The position numbers and the translations under genes were made by a program. This document shows, one piece after another, positions 1 to 10,835 of a stretch of 64,000 nt of DNA; within the stretch, counting starts at the first letter, position 1; every line of letters begins with the position of its first letter. This stretch comes from Bretschneidera sinensis (Eukaryota > Streptophyta > Magnoliopsida > Brassicales > Akaniaceae): NCBI GenBank assembly GCA_023935145.1, contig CM043698.1, forward strand, positions 81,734,001-81,798,000, in the 5' to 3' direction. The notes under the pieces were generated by a model that saw nothing but the letters and a program-made list of their open reading frames with translations, was not told where the DNA came from and made no database searches.

Positions 1-712
1 TTTGAGCATGGGAAGGTCAGGCACACTGCTGTGGAAGTTTCTACGCACAGGCAGGAGGTGTGCGCACAACATCAGGAGGCTGCAGCATCAGGTCACGCCG
101 CAGCACACAGCACCACACCAAAACACACAGCATCACTTGGAGAGTGATGTAGGGCTGAGATTAAAGGAAGAACATGATCAAAGGGAGAATAATGACTCAC
201 AAGAATGTCCAAGAATTAAGAGGCTATAAAAGGGGTTCTCAAGCCTCATTTTCAAACACTACAACAAGGTTTATTCAACACACATACAAGAGAGATTTGT
301 GACATTGTGAGATCATTGTAAACACTGAGAGAGAATTGTGTAGAGAGACATAAACACAAGAGGGACTCTTGTAGTGAGGCTGGTTGTAATAAGATAGAGA
401 GAGTCTAGATTAGATTAGAGAACATTGTTGAGTTCTCATCTTCTTCCTTCTCTTCTTGTTTCTTCAAGAACTTGGATTCTTGAAAGGGATTGCTGTAACT
501 TTGTAAGAACCATTGAGATAGTGCAGAGAGTTCGGAGGAACTCACGGGGACGTAGGCACATTGCCGAACCTCGACAACAAATTACTTGTCTTCTTTCTTT
601 CTTTGATTTTCTGTTCTTGTGTCCGATTACTGAAATTATTTCTACAAGTCATTCAAGACTTGGGTGTTTGGAAGATCACCACCTGGGCATCTTGTCAAGG
701 TGATTTCCAACA
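1..712 (+). mobile_element. Copia-type LTR, 5' edge outside window
   Basis: This looks like the R/U5-containing part of a plant Copia LTR. It has a TATA box at 225-231, a purine-rich leader, and a GGACGTAGGCA motif near 549 followed by GCCGAACC, a combination common near the end of R in plant Copia LTRs. It ends TTCCAACA at 712. The next base begins the left arm of the large inverted repeat and no primer-binding site follows, so it is either a solo LTR or a 3' LTR that inserted into, or truncated, that arm. The other end and any target duplication lie outside the window. The short reading frames inside it are not genes. Confidence 0.65.
225..231 (+). promoter_or_regulatory. TATA box of the Copia-type LTR
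   Basis: TATAAAA sits upstream of a purine-rich transcribed-looking leader inside the LTR, a typical distance from an LTR transcription start. The call rests on position and sequence only. Confidence 0.5.
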
Positions 713-1626
713 CCTATCCTGTAAGAATTGTTGATGCTTATCAAATCGAATCTCTAAACGCTCAAGCTGCTCTGCAACAGTCAAAGACCTAGGAGGTGGA
801 GGTGGGGCAGCAGCCACTGCTCCCTCTTCCGGAGCTTGCAACCTCGTTTCCTTAATCACATTGAGCATTCCGTCATTGATAGGCTTCTTGGGGTACTGTG
901 CTTCCTCATCACTACGGTACTGGACGCCGGCTCAGATGCATAACTGGGTAATCAAAGAAGGGAAGTATAGACCAAGCTTTTGTCTCACAGTATGGATGAT
1001 AGAATTAAACATAATTTGGCCCACATCAATAGTCATACCCGTCAACATAGCATCAATAAAAACCTCTCAACAGCAACATCGCTATAATGCATAGTGGGCA
1101 TCATCTTTTAACACAAAAAGTATTGCCAAGCCCGAGCATTCACAGTCAAAGAAGTACCTGGCAAGGTCTTAGGCTTACCACCCGACATCTTCCAAGTCGT
1201 GCGCGAAATATAGAGTCTATTACAAACCTCATTATAGTCAACATTAGACAAATAAGCAATATATTCGCTATTCTCAATGTTGGGTAGCCCATAAATCTAT
1301 TAATAGATGCACTATCAAAGGAAATTGTTTTTCCTCTAACCATCACTTTTCCATTCCTATGCTCTTCGACATTAGCATAAAATTCTCTAACAACATTAAT
1401 AATGGAATTAGTTGGTTGTCCCCTAAATTCATCCCAATTCCTATCAGCAATCATCTTAAACAAAGTTAGGTTTCCCCTCTCTGTGATAATAAAACCTCTT
1501 TCAGGAATGGGTTTCCTAGCATGCATTAAACTAACATACCTCTCACTAGCATTAAAACTGACAAATTTACTATCATCAAACTCTTGAGGTTGTTTTCCCC
1601 CTTTGTCTCTTAGTTTTAGGGGCCAT
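713..1626 (-). pseudogene. Putative plant-transposon domain protein, left-arm copy, partial
   Basis: This is a minus-strand copy of the gene at 2474. It starts at an ATG at 1626 (MAPKTKRQRGK) and is cut at 713, where the Copia-type LTR begins, so about 65 C-terminal codons are missing. An extra A in the A-run near 1600-1605 puts the first codons out of frame with the rest. A second frame disruption near 1290, in the segment that reads INRFYGLPD in the other copy, breaks the frame again. The intervening part (MHARKPIPERGFIITE onward) is clearly homologous to the right-arm copy but has independent mutations. The family is the plant-specific 'putative plant transposon protein' domain found in repeat-derived genes; its biochemical role is unknown. 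Confidence 0.75.
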
Positions 1627-3388
1627 TTGAATCAAATTGTTCTAAGACAAGAAGAACTAATTCAAATGCAACCACTCAAATATGACAAATCCACAACAAA
1701 GAGAAGGAAATCAACCTTACTTGATAAATAATCGGCCCAAAGTATGAGAGAATACCCACAAACTTGAAATCCTCTTGAACCCAAAGCTTTGTGGACAATT
1801 TTGCAGCAAAATATGGAAAAATTCCTGAAGGAATGTGTTAGAATCAAGAAAGAATGAGAAAAAAAAAAGATGGGTAAGGATGGATTTGGAGAGAAGTTGA
1901 GAGAGTAGAAGAGCTACTGTTTTCTTTCAAAAATAATGAAGAACAAAGAGGGAAAAATGGGTTTTTAAAAACCTGATCGCGACATCGCGTCGCGGTGCAT
2001 ACTTACCCGCGCCGCGGCACGTTTTGCAACAAAATTGGGGATTAGGTTTTCGCACTGCGGCACGGGTAAGTGTGTGCCGCAGCGTGAGGTCACAATTAGG
2101 TTTTTAAAAACCCATTTTTCCCTCTTTGTTCTTCATTCTTTTTTAAAGAAAATAGTAGCTCTTCTACTCTCTCTCAACTTCTCTCTAAATCCATCCTTAT
2201 CTATCTTTTTTTTCTCATTCTTTCTTGATTCTAACACATTCCTTGAGGAATTTTTCACTTAGATTGAAGATTTTACTGTAAATTTGTCCACAAAGCTTTG
2301 GGTTCAAGAGGATTTTAGGATTTCAAGAGGATTTCCAGTTTGTGGGTATTCTCTCCAACTTTGGATCGATTATTTATCAAGTAAGGTCGATTTCTTTCTC
2401 TTTGTTGTGGATTTTTGATATTTGAGTGGTTGCATTTGAATTAGTTCTCTTTTCTTAGAACAATTTGATTCAAATGGCCCCTAAAACTAAGAGACAAAGG
2501 GGGAAATAGCCTTAAGAGTTTGATGATAGTAAATTTGTTAGTTTTAATGCTAGTGAGAGGTATGTTAGTTTAATGCATGCTAGGAAACACATTCCTGAAA
2601 GAGGTTTCATTATCATTGAGATGGGAAACCTAACTTTGTTTAAGATGATTGCTGATAGGAATTGGGGTGAATTTGGGGGACAACCACCTAATTCCATTAT
2701 TAATGTGGTTAGAGAATTTTATGCTAATGCGGAAGAGCATAGGAATGGAAAAGTGATGGTTAGAGGAAAAACAATTTCCTTTGACAGTGCATCTATTAAC
2801 AGATTTTATGGGCTACCCGACATTGAGAATAGCGAATATGTTGCTTATTTGTCTAATGTTGACTATGATGAGGTTTGTAATACACTCTGTATTCCGAGCA
2901 CGACTTGGAAGATGTCGGGTGGTAAGCCTAAGACCTTGCCAGGTACTTCTTTGACTGTGAATGCTCGAGCTTGGCAATACTTTGTGTGTCAGAAGATGAT
3001 GCCCGCTATGCATTACAGCGATGTTACTGTTGAGAGGGTTGTTCTTACATATGCTATTTTGACGGGTATGACTATTGATGTGGGCCAAATTATGTTTAAT
3101 TCTATCATCCATACTATGAGACAAAAGCTTGGTCTATACTTCCCTTCCTTGATGAGCCAGTTATGAATCCGAGCCGGCATCCAATACAGTAGTGATGAGG
3201 AAGCACAACACCCCAAGAAGCCTATCGATGATGGAATGCTCAATGTGATTAAGGCAACGAGGTTGCAAGCTCCAGAAGAGGCAGCGGCTGCTGCCCCACC
3301 TCCACCTCCTAAGTCTTTGACTGTTGCAGAGTGGCTTGAGAGTTTAGAGATTCGATTTGATGAGCATCAGCAATTCTTACAAGATAGG
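713..3388. repeat. 2.7 kb near-palindrome (head-to-head inverted repeat)
   Basis: The left arm (713 to about 2030) is the reverse complement of the right arm (about 2050 to 3388). Matched points are ATG 2474 with 1626, 3320 with 781, and 3388 with 713; all give a coordinate sum near 4100, so the symmetry axis is near 2050. The spacer is only about 20 bp, around the AACAAAATTGGGGATTAG stretch near 2030-2047. The arms have diverged by substitutions and small indels, and each carries its own gene-breaking lesions. The axis falls in a GC-rich tract with repeated CCGCGGCAC-like motifs. Confidence 0.9.
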
Positions 3389-3586
3389 TTTGATTGTCAG
3401 GATCGATTCTTAGCCAGACAAGCAGACTATCACGCGACGGTTTACTCTTCTTTTGGTCAGATGTACCAATACCTTGCTTCCACCGCCGGTTGTGATATGG
3501 ATCACTTTCCCACCTTGCCAACCTATCCAGGTTCATCCTTTGATCCCACTCCAAAAGAGGAGGAGGACGATGACATGGTGGGTTAA
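2474..3586 (+). pseudogene. Putative plant-transposon domain protein (element F)
   Basis: One reading frame runs from ATG 2474 to a stop at 3584-3586, about 370 codons, interrupted by three in-frame stops: TAG at 2507, TAA at 2513 and TGA at 3164. The N-terminus is basic (MAPKTKRQRGK). The central region (about residues 34-230) contains IPERGF, NVVREFYAN and VRGKTISFD, which match what I recognise as the putative plant-transposon protein domain. After the third stop come a polyalanine-polyproline stretch (AAAAAPPPPP), a charged segment, and an acidic tail ending EEEDDDMVG. An AT-rich leader with a possible intron precedes it. No catalytic motif is visible. The shared 3' flank with Athila elements shows it travelled as cargo of an LTR element. 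Confidence 0.75.
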
Positions 3587-5370
3587 TTTTTGGGTTGTCT
3601 CTTGTTTGTTTTGTTTTTTTTTAATTTTTTTTTTCATATGACTGTATTAACTTTTATTTCGTACTCTTTTTCATTATTTTTATTTTTCATACTTCGTTTT
3701 TCATTTTTAGTTATTTATTTAGTTTTGATGTGCTAACCTAACATTCGGTGGGACTCTTAATATTACACAGTAGTTTCCTTCTTTTTGTTTGTTTTGTTCT
3801 ATGTTAGAGATCTAAATTTCAAAAAAGAGGAACAGTATGGACTTCGAATGGTTGTGCACAATTTTCGGCTTCCTCGCACTTTTGGTTAATGAGGGAGTTT
3901 CCTTTACTTTTTCTTTCACATTGAGGACAATGCAAATCTTAGGTTGGGGGTGGAGGAAACACATTTCTTATTCCATATCATTGAATTGTTTGGTGTCACT
4001 TTCTCTTTTTCGTTTTAATTCGTTTGTTAGGATAAATTATTATTATTATTATTGTTGTTGTTGTTGTTGTTGTTGTTGTTCTTAGTATGCTTTGTGTTAG
4101 CTTTGGAGTTAATTTACATGTCAATGATATGAGTTTAATTGAGATAGCATATAGCGTTTAGAAGAAGTTAAATCTTGCTTCAGTTTGAGAATAATTTTAA
4201 GTGTTGGTCTTCATTTGGTTTGAGACTCTGGTTTGCGGTAAGATTGCATGATTAGTCTAATGCGTTTAGAAAAGTTTTATGTGCGAATGTTTTGTGAATA
4301 CTTTTGCAGTCTCAACAAGTTCTAGAACTTATTTGATAATCACTTGAGGCGAAATCCTAGAATGCACATTACTTAGGATACGATGTAGGCCATCTTTGGA
4401 CCGTTTGAGCCCTTCAACATTACCCTTTGTTATATTTATCGCTTGTTACCTGTTTGAGCCTTTTTTCTTGAAACAAAATTGAGCCTTGTTTCTTTCGATA
4501 GCCCATTTACTTATCTTTATGAGTCTAAAAATATTTTATCCTTACCTTTCTTTTAAGAGAACTTAGTTTATACACATTTGTTGAGAAGCACTTAAGAGGA
4601 GTAAGGATGGAAATATGGAAAAAAATACTACTACCATAACCCAAGTACATTAAAGGAGATAGGCTCGGGGTCATGGAAAAGAGTTAAAAATGAAAACAGA
4701 GGTGAATGGTTATGTGCTAGGAAAAAAAAAAAAGAGAAGTGAATTATGGCAAAGAAAGAAGAAAAAAAAAGTGGTGAATTATTGAGAGAAATGCCCGAAA
4801 AATGGTTGAATGAGTTGGTTGTTGAAGTAAGGTTATTTAGTGCTTAAAGAGGTTGTGTTTAAAATTAAGAAACTGAGTTCTTTTACTTGTTTAATCCTTC
4901 CTATTCTTTCTTGATCTTTACCTTAGCCTGATGTTACAAGCCTATTAAAGACCTATTGATCCGATGTAGTGTGATTTTTCTACATTAATGGAGAGTAATT
5001 TGAAAAGTGAGCCTATAGAGTTTGATTTATGATTGATGTTACGTAATTTAATACGTCGTTAGAGGCCAAGACTTGTATTCATGAATGTTGTGCATAAAAT
5101 CATCCGGGTGTTTGGATTAATGGTTTGTGGTAAGATAAATGTTAAGAGTCGGTAATGAATTTGAGGTTGATGTTTGGATTGTTTTTGGATTTGGGTGGTA
5201 TTTAATGATTCTATGTGTTTTGTGTTATGTGCAATTTTTGAGACAAAAAGTTGAATTACTCTTAGTTTAACACTAACATTGCTTTATTTCGTTTTGGTTT
5301 CTAATATAGAATTCATTTCATTTTTTTCGCTTGAATAGCTAGAGACTAGCAATAAGCTAGTTGGGGGTTA
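3587..5370 (+). other. 3' untranslated region of element F
   Basis: This 1.8 kb non-coding stretch is collinear with the 3' UTR of element G (14976-16675) and, inverted, with that of element C (55915-57540). Shared landmarks in order are the CGGTGG...CTCTTA segment, TTGGGGGTGGAGGAAACA-like sequence, a GAAGAAGTTAAAT block, a CACTTGAGGCGAA block, the A-rich AAGGAGATA segment, and the final CTAGCAATAAGCTAGTTGGGGGT. That last block holds the polypurine tract directly before the LTR. A trinucleotide microsatellite (ATT then GTT) lies at about 4036-4080. No gene is supported inside. Confidence 0.75.
4036..4080 (+). repeat. (ATT)n(GTT)n microsatellite
   Basis: A run of ATT units passes directly into a run of GTT units within the 3' UTR of element F. 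The frame crossing it is an artefact. Confidence 0.9.
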
Positions 5371-6652
5371 TGATGAGAGTCATAAAATGCATCTTAATAG
5401 TATTTATTTGTTAGCATTTGGGGTTGATTTAGGGCTGAATTACATATTTTTGCCTTAATAATTCTCAAGTGTCATTCTTTGTATATTGATTTATTTCGAT
5501 GCATTTTCGGGTATTTTGGGTTTAAAAGAGATGGAAAAGCTAATGTTGCTTAAAGCATGAAGATTCTATGCATGTCGGAGTGAAAGAATGGTTTCAGAAG
5601 GACAAAATGAAGCGAAACACATTTTTAGGGTTACATGCCGCGGCGAGGCATGGTTTGTGCCACGGCCACCAGAACCATTGAAAAGCAAGGACCAAGGGTT
5701 GCGCCGCGGCGAGGCAAGGTTTGCACCACGGCACTGGAGCGTTTCTACAGCCGTGCCGCGGCTCCCCTTTTTTGTGCCGCGGCGCGAGCATGATTTCCCT
5801 GTTTCTGTTTCATGACCTTATTAAGGCTTTAATGACATTTCTTGTTCCGAAAATACCCTTGAACCTTCTGGGGTATTAATAGAACACTTAGTGTTTGCTG
5901 AAAAGGAGGCTGGGAATTAAGAAAGCTACCACATTCTTCTTCCTTAAGGTGATAAAGCATGAGCCTAATGTCCAGCTAAACTCCAAGCAAGGCAAAAGGA
6001 TGAATTCCTAGGTGTAGTTGTTCTTATTTCTATCCTTGATTCAGTTGTATGGATTGATTATTAAACATTGTTTATGATTTACTCTTTAATTAAGTAAGAA
6101 TAAGAGGATTTACTCTGAATCCAGTGATTTTTCTCCTCTATATAAGTCTAGTCAAGCTTTTCATCTGTCAAAGTTGTTAGATGTGATTGATTTCGGTAGA
6201 TTTATCTTATAGGTTTGTCTATTACTGCGGTATTATTATTGAAATATATTGTTGCTTCTTGATAATTTATAAGATAGATCTTATATGTTTGAACTGGAAT
6301 TAAAGAGTAATTTGTAGCAATTACATTAGGGTGTTTATGTGCTTTGATTGAATATTTACCAATTGCTTGTCTGGAATGTGAAACTAGCAATTGAGATATT
6401 ACAATTGAGTCAAGATAGGAATAAGGCAACGAACTTAGGAAGGATTCTTGGAACCTTGTTATTTTTTTTTATTGAATTCTTCGTTATATTTTCACAACTC
6501 TCTTATATAATTTCATTTGTAAAACTCATATTTTCTTATTTGAATTTTATCGTTTTGTGTTGAGGTTTACACTTTCTCTTGTAGTTCGCTTTCCTCGTGG
6601 GATCGACACCTCAGCTATACACAATAATCACTTGTTAGTTTGAGTGTAATCA
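5371..6652 (+). mobile_element. 3' LTR of element F (Athila-related, 1.28 kb)
   Basis: It begins TGATGAGAGTCATAAAATGC right after a G-rich purine tract and ends GTAATCA at 6652. Both ends match the LTRs of element G and the interiors are collinear in blocks. A GC-rich insert near 5636-5795 with repeated GCCGCGGC/GTGCCACGGC motifs is absent from G. The G-type snRNA-like promoter block is absent here. The bases after it are GTGCT. No 5' partner LTR is present, because the 5' side of F ends in the large inverted repeat. Confidence 0.8.
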
Positions 6653-7562
6653 GTGCTCTCAAAGATTTCTTTCTCTCAAATAATGCAAGTGAGAAGAAGA
6701 GAGGAAGATACTCTCCTTACATAAAGGTCGCAACAACAGAAACGAGAAACATTAATTCACCCTCCAGCTGAAAAGACGTGATCTTTGATGTCACTCAGGC
6801 GCCGTTCACTCTCCACAAGGTACCAGCTGTTATAAAAGCGTGACCCTTCCCCGTGCTGTAAGCGCCGCCATCCCAAATTAATGCACAATTAAAAAGTCTA
6901 TGCACCAAAAATGGGGCACATAGACCCAAGAAAAAGGAGCTCATGGGCCCAAATTAAAAAAGCCTATGAAAGAATCTCCAAGACTGAGCGTATAAGCTGC
7001 TTGTCATACGCTCAGCCAAAATCTCCAAGACCGAGGGTATGAGCTGCTTGTCATACACTCAGCTAAGAATCTCCAAGTCCGAGCGTATGAGCTGTTTATC
7101 ATACGCTCTGCCAAGAATCTCCAAGTCCGAGCGTATGAGTTGCATGTCATATGCTTGGCCAAAAATCCCCAAGACCGAGCGTATGAGCTGTTTGTCATAA
7201 GCTCGGTCAAAAATCCCCAAGACCGAGCGTATAAGCTGCTTGTCATATGCTCGACCAAAAATCTCCAAGACCGAGCGTATGAGCTGTTTATCATACATTC
7301 GGCCAAGAATCCCCAAGTCCGAGCATATGAGTTGCTTGCCATATGCTCGGCCAAGAATCCTTAAGCCCAAGCGTATGAGCTGCTTGACATAAGCTCGCCC
7401 AGGAATCCCCAAAACACGAAAGATAGGCTTGCCCTAAGATTTCCACAGTCCAAGGGCACTAACCACCAATCTCCCAAATCTCTTAAGTGTAAATGCTTGG
7501 CTATGGCACGAACATCACATTTTACTTCCTCAAGGCACGAGTACCTGAGGAAGTGGGGGGCT
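6653..7562 (+). other. 3' internal remnant of Tat-like element E
   Basis: This non-coding sequence leads to a polypurine tract (GAGGAAGTGGGGGG, about 7547-7560) immediately before an LTR start at 7563. The same order of tandem array, then G6 purine tract, then LTR occurs in element D. Hypervariable tandem arrays at this position are a known property of the Tat lineage of Gypsy elements. The remainder of E is not in the window; F abuts this piece at 6652. The minus-strand frames over 7004-7412 arise from a 48-bp repeat, a multiple of three, and are not genes. Confidence 0.6.
6986..7417. repeat. Nine-unit 48-bp tandem array of hairpin monomers
   Basis: Nine consecutive units, each close to 48 bp, begin GAGCGTATGAGCTGCTTGTC and end CCAAGTCC or CCAAGACC. 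Within a typical unit GAGCGTATGA is followed after 8 nt by its reverse complement TCATACGCTC, so each monomer can fold into a 10-bp stem with an 8-nt loop. Units differ by a few substitutions, with several degraded stems. The array lies between the body of element E and its polypurine tract. Confidence 0.92.
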
Positions 7563-7893
7563 TGTGATGGAGCCCACAAAAACTCTCGTCCAATGAAACA
7601 CCTACACGTGGATTCTGGCATCACCAATAGAACAATGACACGTGTCAAAACCTCCATAGCCTGGCAAAGAACACGTGGAGTAGGCAGATCACGCAACCGC
7701 CACGTCAAAGCGTGATTAGCGGGCCTAACCCTCTCTGGAACACGCAACCCTCTGACACACGCTACTTACTGAGCACGCGATTAAGATCTCTCTATAAAGC
7801 CCGGGATCACAGGGGCAGGGCCATACCTCCCCCCACGTGGGCGACCTCCACTCGGAAGGCTATAAATAACCTAAGGTATGTAAGTCCAAGACA
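7563..7893 (+). mobile_element. 3' LTR of element E, first segment
   Basis: It starts TGTGATGGAGCCC two bases after a GGGGGG purine tract. It contains CACGTGG-type motifs and a TATAAATA at 7861-7868. Element G interrupts it at 7894 and it resumes at 18192. Rejoined, the LTR would be about 540 bp, close to the 477-bp LTR of element D. The Gypsy Tat-like assignment is inferred from LTR style and the 3' array. Confidence 0.6.
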
Positions 7894-8459
7894 TGATGAG
7901 AGTCATAAAATGCATCTTAACAGTACTTAATTGTTATCATTTTAGGGTTGATCTAGGTTTTAATTGCACTTTTATACGTTAACAACTCTAAAGTATCATT
8001 CTTGGATCATTGATCTATTTCGGTGCATTTTCAGGTACTTTAAGCTCAAAAGAGGAGGAAAAGTTATCATTGCTTAAAGCACAAAGACTCGAGGCATACT
8101 AGAGTGAAGGAATGCTTCCGAAAGGACAAGATTGAGGGCTTAAAAGAGCAACAGCTGCTGCCCGCACTGGAAATGAGTTTTATTAAATTGCCAGAATTGC
8201 CCGTACAGATCAATCATCTTTGAAAATTAAACTGTATTGATAAAAGAAGAACCAGGAGATGAGCCATATATGCTTAGAAAGATCCAGAAGTCTATTTTCT
8301 GGAGAATTTTACGGTTCGTCAAAAGGATTTTTCTAGAGAAAGTTATGGCAGTTTAAGTAGACAAAGGTCAGGCTGTGCAGGCTGTGCGGGATTTCAGCGT
8401 GATTTTGGGCTTAAATCCCACATCCCACATTGGTTGGAAAACACATTTCTATATTCCAC

Positions 8460-8470
8460 ATCCCACATCG
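8460..8470 (+). promoter_or_regulatory. snRNA-type upstream element (USE) in G 5' LTR
   Basis: ATCCCACATCG is a perfect match to the plant USE consensus RTCCCACATCG. It lies exactly 33 bp before TATAAAA at 8504-8510. That spacing is the one known for RNA polymerase II-transcribed plant snRNA genes. A second, imperfect copy (ATCCCACATTG) lies about 40 bp upstream. Confidence 0.7.
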
Positions 8471-8503
8471 GATTGGAAACACAAGGCACTCATGGTATTT
8501 CCC

Positions 8504-8510
8504 TATAAAA
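8504..8510 (+). promoter_or_regulatory. TATA box of G 5' LTR
   Basis: TATAAAA in the context CCCTATAAAAGG, 33 bp downstream of the USE-like motif and conserved in the related LTRs. Transcription would start shortly after it. Confidence 0.75.
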
Positions 8511-9416
8511 GGTCTACTCCACTTCAGCTTTGAGGCATGAATCGAAGCTCATCTGAAATCATCAGAGAGTGAATCCAGAGGGCCTTTAGGAGCAATCCAG
8601 AGGGCCTTTAGGATGAATCCAAAGTATAATTTTGGAAGGCAAGCTGAAGAATCGCTGAAGCTTTCGCTACCAAGGAGGAGATGATCGTTGAGAGGCCGAA
8701 GGCAACTCAAGGAAGCATGAGCTCCATGGCCGGCTAGTCTCAAAGCAAGGCGAAGGGATGAATCCCTAGGTGTAGTTGTTCTTATTTTCCTTTATTTGAT
8801 TCAGTTATAGTTTTGTATTATTTTCATTAAATATTGTTATGTTTTATTCTTTAATTTAATTAGTATATTTTTATTAGTCCGATGATTGCATGCTTCTTTT
8901 CTATGTAAGTCTAGTCATGCTCTTCTTATTTGTATTTGTTTGGGTGTGATTGAGTCTGGTAGATCTCTTTTATAGATTTGTCCATTGCTGCGGTATGGTC
9001 ATTTAGATATATCGTCATCTTTTGATAATTTATAAGTTAGGTCATATATACTTGAAAGTAAAGAATAATTCATATCAATTACATTAGGGTTTATACATGC
9101 ATTTTAATTGAATATTTGCCGATTGCCTGTTTGGGATGTAAAACTTGCAATCGAGATAAAAACAACTGAATCAAGTTAGGATTAGGGCAATGAACCTAGG
9201 GAGGATTTCTGGAACCTTGTTGTTTCTTTATTATATTTCAAACCTATTTACACAATTGCCTTTTTCGCAATCAACAATTCAAGATTTTGTCACTTAATCT
9301 TTTATCGTTTGTGTTAAGGTTTACACCTTCTTTTGTAATTAGTTGTTTCCCTGTGGAATCGACACCCCAAAACTGTACTACAATAACCGCGTTATGTTTT
9401 AGGCGTAATCAAATTT

Positions 9417-9434
9417 TGGCGCCGTTGCCGGGGA
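9417..9434 (+). other. Primer-binding site, tRNA-Asp
   Basis: TGGCGCCGTTGCCGGGGA is complementary to the 3' 18 nt of plant tRNA-Asp including CCA, as I recall that tRNA. tRNA-Asp priming is usual for Athila elements. It begins five bases after the 5' LTR. Confidence 0.88.
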
Positions 9435-9603
9435 AACGCACTTAAGTACAAAGAAGATTGTCAACTTTTGACATGATTGTAGAAGAACTGTAAATATTTT
9501 TCTTTTCAGCAGCTGTAAAGGCGGTAACTTTGTTCCTTCTTTTAGCTTGCTGCATTAATTTAATTTATTTTATTCTTTCTTTTTAGGATTTTTGTGAACT
9601 TGC

Positions 9604-10835
9604 ATGCCCAGATATAGAGACCATTTGGGTAGATTTGCTTGTAGGCTTGTGCTAGAGTCAGGATTAAACTTTTTAAACCCTTTATTTGATAATCCATCTA
9701 GTCTTGAGGAAATGAGTGAACACGAAGATCAACCTGCTAGGACCCTTCATGATTACCTCCACCCTACACGTACAACCACACCTACTTGCATCATGTTTCT
9801 AGCCAACATTCCCCAATTAGACCTTAAAACAGGGATGATACAGTTACTCCCTACATTTTATGGCATGGAAAATGAGAACCCATATGTGCACATCAGAGAG
9901 TTTGAGGAAGTAGTTGCAACTTTCCATAGTCAAGGTGCAACTGCTGACATTGTGTGGCTTAAGTTCTTTCCTTTCGCTTTGAAGGATAGAGCTAAGAGTT
10001 AGCTATACTCACTGAGACCACGATCTATTGGATCGTGGACTAAGATGACTCGAGCCTTCTTTAACAAATACTTCCCTCAACATAAGACTAATGCCCTGAA
10101 AAGACATATCTCCACCTTTGCACAAAAGGAAAACGAGACTTTGTATCAGTCTTGGGAGAAATTTAAAGAGCTTTTAAGTATGTGTCCATATCATGGGTAT
10201 GAAAATTGGCGTTTAGTGAGCTATTTCTATGAGGGTCTTACCTATAGAGAACGCCAATTTGTAGAGATGATGTGCAATGGGGAATTTCTGCAAAAAGACC
10301 CCGATGAGGCTATTGAATACCTCAATGAGCTTGCTGAGAAAGCTCATACATGGACTGGACCTAGTGCTACTAAAAGTATGAATAGGTCACGACCTATAGG
10401 AAACCCCAGTGGTGGAGGGATATACCATCTTAGGGAAGAAGACAACCTGAAAGCTAAGGTCAAACTGCTCACTAGGGAGTTAGAGACATTGAAAACTAAG
10501 GGCTCAAAGCAAACACATGTGGCTAATCATGCCGAGTCTTTAGAGCCGTGTTTTGTATGTGGCGGGTAGATCATCTCGCCCAAGAATGCCCTACATTTGC
10601 TGATATGATAGGGCTGTATGAGGAACAATGTAATACCTTAGGCATGTACAAGAAGCCTCTTGCACCTTTCTCTAACACTTATAATCCGGGGTGGCGGAAT
10701 CACCCCAACTTCAGCTGGAAATCTGAAAGTCAGCAGCATGCACAGCCCCCTAGATCATTCCCTGCACCTTATCATGCACCCTCATCCTCCAGGAACTCCT
10801 TAGAAGACACCTTACAGGCTTTTATGGAGGCATAA
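9604..10835 (+). pseudogene. gag: gag of element G
   Basis: Athila gag starts at ATG 9604 (MPRYRDHLGRFACR). The capsid-like retrotransposon gag region (about residues 95-250) includes ENENPYVHIREFEE and NETLYQSWEKFKELL. A TAG at 10000-10002 interrupts the frame where the related element C reads tryptophan. A one-base loss near 10563-10567 breaks the frame inside the zinc knuckle: CFVCGG is read in one frame and the following DHLAQEC in another. The C-terminal Pro/Ser-rich segment ends at a TAA at 10833. The product would be the nucleocapsid-type structural protein of the particle. Confidence 0.88.

Larger units (their letters stand above)
7894..9411 (+). repeat. 5' LTR of element G
   Basis: It runs from TGATGAGAGTCAT to GGCGTAATCA, 1518 bp. 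It holds the snRNA-type upstream element (8460-8470) and TATA box (8504-8510). The primer-binding site follows five bases after the LTR end. Confidence 0.92.

Noticed and set aside
5588..5815. Short frames over a GC-rich tract
   Set aside because: They lie inside an LTR and follow repeated CCGCGGC words; no domain.
7004..7412. Two overlapping 116-117-aa minus-strand frames with a 16-residue repeat
   Set aside because: The 48-bp DNA repeat is a multiple of three, so several frames stay open together; the DNA hairpin pattern, not a protein, explains them.
6986..7417. CRISPR-like array
   Set aside because: Units are contiguous without unique spacers, in a plant retroelement context.
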